Below are positions 56,396 through 64,000 of a stretch of DNA of 64,000 bases, piece by piece. How positions within the stretch are numbered: position 1 is the first letter of the stretch; every line of letters begins with the position of its first letter. The stretch covers positions 45,728,836-45,792,835 of the forward strand of contig NC_088681.1 of NCBI RefSeq assembly GCF_950023065.1, read 5' to 3'. A program made the position numbers and the translations under genes. The notes below the pieces were generated by a model that saw nothing but the letters and a program-made list of their open reading frames with translations, had not been told where the DNA came from and made no database searches. This DNA comes from Planococcus citri. Its lineage: Eukaryota > Arthropoda > Insecta > Hemiptera > Pseudococcidae.

Positions 56396-57391
56396 TACTT
56401 TTCTCAAAATTCTCATTTTATTATTTTTACTGTAATTTCAGAAAAGGGGAGGTTTCTCAAAAAATGAGGGGTCTGGGGGTCCAAAACTTTCCACGCGTAA
56501 GTCTCTCGATGGTACCCAGACCCACCTACAAAGCAAATTTCAACCCAAAACAACTTGCTTTGGATTTTTTCCCTTGTTGCCTGGTATTTGTAACCGGGGG
56601 AAGTGGGTTCACCATGGTGGCGGGGGGGGCGGGGTGGAAATGGTCGTAATATAATTAGTTGGAAAAGAAATTCAATTCTGAACAATTTTTGTTAGATATT
56701 ATTACAGATTTTTCTTCAATTTTGAAACTTTTCATTAAAAATGTGAAAAACGTAATATACCTATTGATGTTTTCTGGAGGGGTATTTACAAAATTTGAGG
56801 GAGAAGGGTTGCTCCAAAACAAATTTTGATGAACTCAAATTAAAGATCTGATGTCAAGGAACAATTTTTGTTCGATAATTTTTTTTGTACAACCCATAGA
56901 TTAGGAGATACACAAATTTCAAATGTTGGGGGGTGGACCCTCGGAAAAGGGGGAAGGGGAAAAATAGGCATACAAGCTAAATTTATTCGCTTTAGTGTGT
57001 AGAACAAGAATCAATCATAAAATTGCTTTTAGCATGAATAGCGAGCGGGAGCTTTTTTTTGTCAAATTGAGACCTGACTAAATATTAAAGAGGATAAAAT
57101 TCCCTACAAAATGATATAATATAAGTTATCTCATAAATTTTTGCAATTCAACGAGAGCAATACAAATTGTCAACTTTTCACAAAAAAAAATTACATCAGA
57201 AATTGAAAATTCACATTTTTTGACTTTGCACGCATAAAATTTAGCCAAATGGCTTGTATGATACATCAAAATAATCGTCACGACACGCTCTTTCAAATGA
57301 GCTACCTCACGAATTTTTCAGTGGTGCCAATCGCGAGATATGGCGCTGCGCACTATTAGGAGACTGCGCACTTTTAGGGGACTTTCCCCTA

Positions 57392-57780
57392 TAGGACCAA
57401 AATATAGTTTCGAACTCGCCCAGCGATCTTGGAAAAATATTTATGTAATTGGTCAAGTGGGTCATTAACAACCGTCAATCGCAAACATACGTGCTTTTGA
57501 ACAGATTTCAAGAAGTTTTTTGGAAAAAATTTCCAACATGTCGATGGAGGTTATAGAACGCTTTAAAATCACCTGTAATCCACTCAAAATGTCAAGAATA
57601 GGATTTAGACTGAATTTCAGCTTTCGAACTTCATTTGGTGAAATAATGTGGCTAATTGAAACTTTGAAAAATTTTCTGGAGGCTCCAGAACTGCTCGAAA
57701 TGGTTCGAAACTATTTTCAATCGATTTAGCGGGTCAAAAATAGGGTATCTTAGACATTTTTCGCTCTATTGAAAAAATTC
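57392..57780 (+). repeat. Fragment of the 31-33 kb foldback module family
   Basis: TTTCTGGAGGCTCCAGAACTGCTCGAAATGGTTCGAAAC, CAATCGATTTAGCGGGTC and AAATAGGGTAT follow the order seen at 32160-32230 and 31250-31330 (inverted there). Confidence 0.8.
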
Positions 57781-58440
57781 ACCACAAACCAAACAATGCT
57801 CTATTCAGAAAGTGGAAATTTGACTGATGTGATGGGGTGATACATTTTCTTCATACACTTTGCATTTAGCTTTGTCTGGGCTAAAAATTCCTGTGCCACT
57901 TGAACTGTGCTCTGAAAATTGACATTCTTCTTTTTCAGGGAGAGCTTTCAAAAACAATTAACACAAAAGGACCTTAGAAATGAATAGTTTAATATATTTT
58001 TTCACGTTTTAACCAAGAAAATATTACATAGCTAAAACAGACAAGACGAATATGAAAACAAAAAAACAACAAACTAAAATGACTGAAACAAAAGGTCTCA
58101 CGAACTTTGTTTTTAAATTCAAGAGTTTCAAGCTGAAAAGTCTGTTCCTCAAAAAGTCAAATTATTGTGCTTTTTGGCATCAATTTTCACCTTTTTTTTC
58201 CTTCATCTTTTTGTTTGCACTTTTCCTCGCTAGTACCAACCTTGTATTGGTTTGGTTACCTATGTTTATTGAGTTTCTGAAGTTGAATTTTCAATTCTTG
58301 AAATTTGTTGAAAACGGTCAAAAGCTTTCAAAAAATTGATACCCAATTCAAAAAGTAAAATAACTGATGCAAAAAGTTGATTTTCGCACCTTCAACATTT
58401 TAAATTGTCAATAGTACTTAGTTTTGAGGAAATTATAATA
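57781..58440. other. AT-rich sequence, no gene supported
   Basis: The plus frame 58052-58339 is rich in Phe/Leu/Lys with a hydrophobic stretch, as expected from T-rich codons, and shows no domain. Confidence 0.45.
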
Positions 58441-58930
58441 TCTTCAAAAATAGCTGGTTCCAAAAATCACAACTTAGACTTGGCACAACATTTTTCAGGA
58501 CTGCCCCCAAAAAAAGTTCTGAATGAAAATTTTGATTTCCTGCAGTCAAATCTTAGAACTACTTTTTGATAGGTTTCATGATAACTTTTTCATAAATATC
58601 ATAAACAGTGAACCAATTTTAGATAGGTTCCGAGGGACATTTTTTTCAAAAATCCAAAAAATCATGACCAAATTTCGGACTGAAAATTCTTCAAAAATGC
58701 TGAAAAAAAGTTTTCGTGAAAATTATTGATTTTCTTGATAAATTTCAAACTATTTCGATAGGTTACAGGGGACATTTTTGAACATTCCAATAATCAGAAC
58801 CCAAGTTTGAGCTGGAAATTCTTCAAAAAAGCCCAGAAAAAAATTCCGAATGATCCTTAATTTGCGAATTTTAGACCCATTTTGATGGTTTTCATGCCAC
58901 CTTTTTCCAGTAATACCAGAAACCAAGATC
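58441..58930. repeat. Degenerate short-module repeats (family of 62-64 kb)
   Basis: GATAGGTT(T/C)CATGATA, GATAGGTTCCGAGGGACATTTTTTTCAAAAATCC and GATAGGTTACAGGGGACATTTTTG recur about every 110-140 bp with AAATTCTTCAAAAATGC between them; the same phrases reappear at 63270-63900. Confidence 0.7.
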
Positions 58931-61900
58931 AGGAAAATATTTACAATTGTGATAATTCGTTAATAAAGACGCCATTCAACTAAAACATTTTCATACGAAT
59001 AAATAGATATTCAAATGAAAAATTCCAAAAGTTTTCGTAAATTAATCGTCCCGCCACACAATGGAAAAAAAAGCAGTAAATTATGATGTAAACTTTTTCT
59101 GGTATAAAAATTAGTCCTCCGCCTTAATTAGTCGATTTTAAATTAAATATTAATAAAATGAAAAATTTTCGTAATAAGAATAAAAGTAAATTACGTGAAA
59201 AGTCGTCATTTCTTGTAAAGGGGGTAAAAAAAGAGAAAACAGCGGCGCGATCACAACGCTACTGGCGACTGTTCTGATAAAAGAAAAACGCCATAACACG
59301 ATGAGGAAAAACTCCAACGAAAAAAAAAAACACCTTCGAATGAAATATTAAATTTATACATCGACGCAGCATCAAAACAAGAAACGAAGAAATATTTACG
59401 CCTAAAAATATTTAGTAAACAGGATAAGTAAGTAAGTTTAAAAAGCACAAGTACATAGTAGGTCTAGGTACATATCAGAGCAATGTGTTTTCATCAAATT
59501 GATGCCCAAATTTAAGTAGAAGTTGAAGAAAAAAAAAAAAAAAACCTCTAGCCATACCTAAGATATTATAAAAATAACAAATGGCTGGTTATAAAAAATA
59601 ATAAACGAGTATTTCACGAAGTACTGAGTGGTTGATATTAAACCTTTACCATACTACGTGTACTTCTTACATGTACAAGAGACAAAACAGCCCTTTCGTA
59701 CAGCGAATATGTACCATAATTGCTCGATGAATTTGAAACTGAGAAAGCACGAGCGAAAAAAAAGCCAAACATAGAGAAAAATGGCAACAAAAAAAACACA
59801 CGTACAAAAAATAATGTCGCATCTAATTAATTCAGTGTATTTGTTAAAGGTAGTTTTATATAGTACGCGGCTAAAGGATCCGCGGCAATTACAATAAATT
59901 CTTTCCTAATCCGACTAATCTGTTTTCCGCATTAAAACTTTTCAGTTGTTTGCTTCCACGCGAAGCACCGAAAATTTATTTCGACTGGTGTTTTTATGTA
60001 TGCATTTAGATGCGGCCTTTTCACCCCCTACCCGCCTCCGCAGGTTCAACCAAACCTAACCTAAGCTTCCCAACACATCGTTCACCGATTCATCGGCCCC
60101 ATTAAGCTCCCATATACACACAGGGATTATTGAATTTTTTGCCGTTCATTTGATTCCGACTTTTTCACCTCCTCTTCCAGTCGTTTTACTCGACCTATCA
60201 ATTGTTCGCGTATATGGTGCTGTAGAGTATAGGTCTAGATATATGAATCGCTATTAAATTGTGTAATGTTCATCGTGCCATTGTGCAGACTGCACCAATC
60301 GTCAAACATACGTTATCCTATTACTCCCTCTTATATATACCATCTGTCTGCTCTTTTATATGTCTGCAATCCTCCAGCAACGCAGGTCACCAGACGGATA
60401 CCTACGTTTTTGCACTAACGACCTGAATTCTGCGGCTGACAATTCGTTATTCGATAAATTAATCGTGAACGGACATTTTTCTTTTTCACTTCTCCAAATA
60501 CGCGAGTAGAAAAAAAACCAGACGTATCAGCTCATTCGGGACGTGCAGTTCAAACAATATCATCCGTAAATTAACCCAGTCGAAAGTTTTTCCCTTTCGG
60601 TGCTTGCTTTTCAACACTCATCCATATTGTTGTCAACACGTTTTGCGGATTTTTTTATTTTTTCCCATCTCTGTCTGTGTGTAGGTATCTATAGGGTGTT
60701 CTGCAAAATATCGGACTTGAAATTTTTAGAATAATCTGTCATGGAGGAATCAATGTTTATTTTATTGGACAAAACTGAGAATTGGAAGTCGCCCTGAGCA
60801 TCCAGAATGAACTAGAGCTGGAGCAATCACCTCTGAGACATTCTCAAACGAGAGTATACGCTTTTTTGGGATGCAGATTATAAGATGAAAAAATATATGG
60901 TTAAATTTCTTTAAAAACCAAATTCTCATATTTATGTTTTTAGATGAACGGATTCACTTAGAATAATAATGAAAAAGTTGGCATTACTTATCGTCTTTGC
61001 GGCAGCTTTTTGTATGATTTTTTAGCATTAAGTTTTTCGCACATGATAAAGAAGGAACGCTGTGTGCTGTATACTGTATAGTGCTACTGGTGGGTAGCCT
61101 GGATCGTCGGGTCGCATTTTTCGCTCACTCCCTTCTTCGCCTCCTTGTCTCGCAACATTTATTTTTTCTTTTCTTTTGGCTCTATCGCGAAGCAAACGTT
61201 TTGAATTTATTACGGGGTTAAAAGTTATCAAGGGTGTGGGATTTTGCCTTTGCGAACAAATTATTCATGCGATGTGCTGTGGCCTGGTGTGTATGTGTGT
61301 GGGGAACGAGTGTGAGCCAAGATGAGCGCTACACTATGTAAATTATGGTAGCAGGGGGCTACGGAGTAAGCATAAAAGCCATGCTGTGAAACACAGGTAC
61401 TGTACTATGCCATATCTGCGACCAAATTATTTCTCCAAAAGATACTTACTTACACGTGAAAATAGACCACGTCGCGAGTTTATAAATGATGCACATAAAT
61501 GCATTCGAACAACGGTATACTTTTAGTATTTTCTATCTGCTTGTTGGCTTCTCACGTGTTTGGGTCTTTTGAACGAGAAATTCAAACGTGACAAGTCAGT
61601 TACGAATTCAATTTGCTCGAATGATTGTACTTGTAGGTGGTATTGGTTGTAAGCGTGTTCTAATGTATTTTTTGTAGTTTGAGATGAAAATAAGATATGT
61701 TAGCAAGGTATTGCAGAGTTTTTGGATTGGGGAAAAACTTTCTGGTAATCATCCCAATTGACTGTTTGAATATAAAAATATTTGCTGGGCACATTTTAAG
61801 AATGTGAAAGATTGTCTTTCACTGGAGGGTTTAACAGTATCCTGGATCTGGTCATCAAGACGAGTGCTCCACAAAGTCATATTCATATAGCATAAAAGAA

Positions 61901-61980
61901 TTCTTTTGGAGCCCAAATTGCACCAAAGGGTGCAATCGAATTTTAAAATTTTGCCCTCCTTCAATTTTGAGTGAAAATGA
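58931..61980. other. Unique-looking stretch, no gene supported
   Basis: Mostly single-copy sequence. Two minus frames (59251-59448, 61028-61231) have no domain. The segment 59860-60060 is less AT-rich and non-repetitive, possibly a conserved noncoding element. The phrase AGGGTGTTCTGCAAAATATCGG near 60700 resembles transposon or retroelement end sequence, but no partner end was found. Confidence 0.4.
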
Positions 61981-64000
61981 ATTGTTCTAGAATTGTTCAA
62001 AAGTAACCTTGGCGTGACCTATCAAAATGGTAGGTACCTATTTTGAGCAATTTTAAAGATTTTTTGCTCAAAATTGGGTCAAGTATGGTTTCTGAAAAAG
62101 TGTCATGTAATCTATCAACATAAGGTAAAATTTCATACAAAATTCAAATAGCTTGACGAAAATGTTTTTAAAACATTTCTGAAGAATTTTGAGCACAAAG
62201 TTTGGTCACGGTTTTCGGGGTTTTTGGAAACGGAGTGTTGAAACATTTCGAAATTAGATGAGATTTTGGGAAGAAAACAAAAATTTCAATTAGAATGACA
62301 TTTGTTGAGGACTTTTAAATAATTTTGAGCCCAAAATTGCATCATAATTTTCAGGATTTGTGAAACAGGTGTCAAATGACCTGTCAAAACGAGTTGAAAT
62401 TTTGAGATTTCTAAAAATGGTTCCATGTGGCCTACCAAAATGAGTCAAAATTTTGACTAAAAAAAAACTTTTCCATCAAAACTTTTTTTGAGCACTGTTG
62501 AAGAGTTTTGAGCTCAAAGTTGAACCATGATTTTCAGGATACGAGAAACAGGTGTCATGTGACTTTCCGAAATAAGTTAAAATCTCACGATAAATTCAAA
62601 TATTCTGACAACGAAGTTTTTTGAGTATTTTTGAATATTTTTGGCTGAAAATTGGGTCACAATTATTTTTGGGATTTCTAAAGAAGGTGTAATGTGACTC
62701 GCCAATATGAGTTAAATGTTGACTGAAAAAAAAACTTTTCCATCATAACTTTTTTTAGACACTGTTGAAGAATTTTTGAAACTAATTGGGTCATGATTTT
62801 CAGGATAAGAGAAACGGATATCATGTGATCTGTCAGAATAAGTTGAAATTTTACGAGAAATTCAAATATTCTGACAAAAATGGTTTTTGAGCATTTTTGA
62901 ATAATTCTTAGCCAAAAACTGGGTCACGATTTATTTGGGATTTCTAAAAAAAAAAAAGGTGCCATGTGACTCACCAAAAATGAGTTAAAATTTTGGCTGA
63001 AAAATGAACTTTTCCATTAAAACTTTTTTTGAGCATTTTGTAGAAGAATTTTGAGTCTCAAAATTGGGCCATGATTTTTGGGATTTCTGGAAAAGAAGTC
63101 GTGACCTATCAAAAAGAGCTAAGATCTCGACAGAAAATTAGGTAGTCTCACAAAAATATTTTCCAAGTATTTCTGAAGAATTTTTGAACTCAAAATTATG
63201 TCATAAACTCATCAAAAAAGGGGAAAAAGTTTTGATTAAAATTTTTGATTTTGATTTTTTTTTGGAACATTAATCCAATTTGATAGATTACAGGGCATCT
63301 TTGTCCAAAACACTAAAAATCAATTACCCAATTAAAAGTGCTTACCTAGTTAATATTTTCGTCCAAATTTTTGATTTTCTGTCAAAATTTTAACCCATTT
63401 TGATAAGTCATATGATATGATTAATTTTGCAAAAAAAAAAAGTTAGGTCATAACTCGTCAATTCGGTACTCAAAATTCGTGAAAAGTGCACAAAAATATT
63501 GATAAGTAATGGATAGATCAAATGACACTTTTTTCAAAAATTTCGGGAATCATGTGCCAACTTTGGGCTTAAAAGTATTCAAAAATGCTCAAAAAGCATT
63601 GCCGTTGGGCTGATGAGCTCTTCAACAGTGCTTCAAAATATTTTTTGGTAGAAATTTTTCACTTTTCTTTTGAATTCTATCGATTTTTTAACCCATCTTG
63701 ATAAATCGCTTGACACATTATTCAGAAACTCTCAAAATTTGTGACATAATTTTGAGCAAAAAAAAAACAAAAAAATTTATCAAAAATGCTCGAAAAAAAT
63801 ATTTATTTTATTGGAACATTCAAATTACTAGGTACCCATTTTGATGAGTTGTATGGCGCCTCACGCCTTTTCAAAAATCTCAAATATCACGACCCAATTT
63901 CAGGCCAAAAAGTATTCAAAAATGCTCAAAAAGCATTGCCGTTGGGCTCATGAGCTCTTCAACAGTGCTTCAAAATGTTTTTTGGTAGAAATTTTTCACT
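61981..64000. repeat. Degenerate interspersed modules in both orientations
   Basis: Between 61980 and 63200, phrases such as GATTTTCAGGAT, GAGAAACAGGTGTCATGTGA, CCTGTCAAAATGAGTTGAAA, GAACTTTTCCATTAAAACTT and TTGAAGAATTTTGAG recur about every 130-280 bp. From 63200 the inverted forms appear (TTGATAGGTTAC, TTTTGATAAGTC), and an 85-bp unit starting AAATGCTCAAAAAGCATTGC is repeated directly at 63573 and 63927, continuing past the window end. Confidence 0.8.

Larger units (their letters stand above)
54621..57081. repeat. Giant palindrome: ~670-bp arms, 1.1-kb loop
   Basis: The left arm 54621-55286 and right arm 56396-57081 are inverted copies from TTAGTCAGGTCTCAATT / AATTGAGACCTGACTAA at the outside to AATGAGAATTTTGAGAAAAG / CTTTTCTCAAAATTCTCATT at the inside. 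Intermediate matched blocks include TTCACCATGGTGGCGGGG, AATTGAATTTCTTTTCCAAC and TAAATTTAGCTTGTATGCC. Open frames in the two arms (54990-55385 minus, 56464-56649 plus) translate to related peptides because of the palindrome. Confidence 0.93.
53946..57391. mobile_element. 3.4-kb TIR element containing a nested giant palindrome
   Basis: The ends TAGGGGAAAGTC (53946-53957) and GACTTTCCCCTA (57380-57391) are inverted. The similarity extends with mismatches through ATAGTGCGCACT, and TA at each edge suggests a TA target duplication. Subterminal copies of GTGCGCACTATTAGG-type words occur at about 54130, 54185, 54524 and 57345. The flanks on both sides belong to the same repeat family, supporting insertion of the whole unit. 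No transposase frame. Confidence 0.85.

Noticed and set aside
54990..56649. Frames of up to 131 codons in the palindrome arms and loop
   Set aside because: Translations mirror one another because of the inverted repeats; no domain.
61028..61231. Minus-strand 67-codon basic frame
   Set aside because: No domain, no conservation information, in unique AT-rich sequence.

Overview
The window looks like intronic and intergenic DNA from a large, AT-rich arthropod genome. An insect is most likely, and the very frequent TAGGTACCTACC-type strings, together with CR1/I- and Jockey-like LINE fragments, would fit a hemipteran such as a scale insect or mealybug; that placement is inference. There are no operons, ribosome binding sites, rRNA genes or CRISPR arrays.

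The only host protein-coding signal I can support is two exons of one minus-strand gene, at 39497-39652 (upstream exon) and 23658-23905 (downstream exon). Both have good splice sites, neither has an internal stop, and their phases are compatible (phase 1 out of the first, phase 1 into the second). The downstream exon holds the N-terminal half of an immunoglobulin V-like domain that strongly resembles the Dpr (defective proboscis extension response) family of neuronal surface receptors. The signal-peptide exon should lie beyond 39.65 kb, and the rest of the Ig domains before 23.6 kb or outside the window; I could not find them.

Almost everything else that can be named is repeat-derived. From 0 to 5 kb: a roughly 140-bp tandem repeat, a roughly 1.6-kb dispersed repeat (copy A) split by a TA-flanked MITE, a Tigger/pogo-like MITE, and a 5'-truncated Jockey-like LINE with an intact RT fragment. 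From 8.8 to 9.8 kb: a palindromic satellite. From 15.5 to 16 kb: a 79-bp tandem array. From 19.9 to 22 kb: two TIR elements and a tandem duplication. Inside the Dpr-like intron (24-39.5 kb): a 2.7-kb composite element ending in an almost loopless 220-bp-arm hairpin, a 2.2-kb foldback element, a 378-bp MITE, a LINE endonuclease ORF that has lost its RT domain, and copy B of the 1-kb repeat. From 41.8 to 57.8 kb: repeated family members with nested MITEs, a TIR element carrying a tRNA-like sequence, a degenerate LINE RT interrupted by a SINE with clear target-site duplications, and two large foldback structures, one of them nested inside a 3.4-kb TIR element. From 58.4 to 64 kb: a diffuse degenerate repeat family in both orientations.

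The most notable theme is the number of long inverted-repeat (foldback) elements, often with a two-base TA target duplication and with further tandem or inverted repeats inside. Several lie inside the intron of the Dpr-like gene, so its pre-mRNA would carry very long perfect or near-perfect hairpins.
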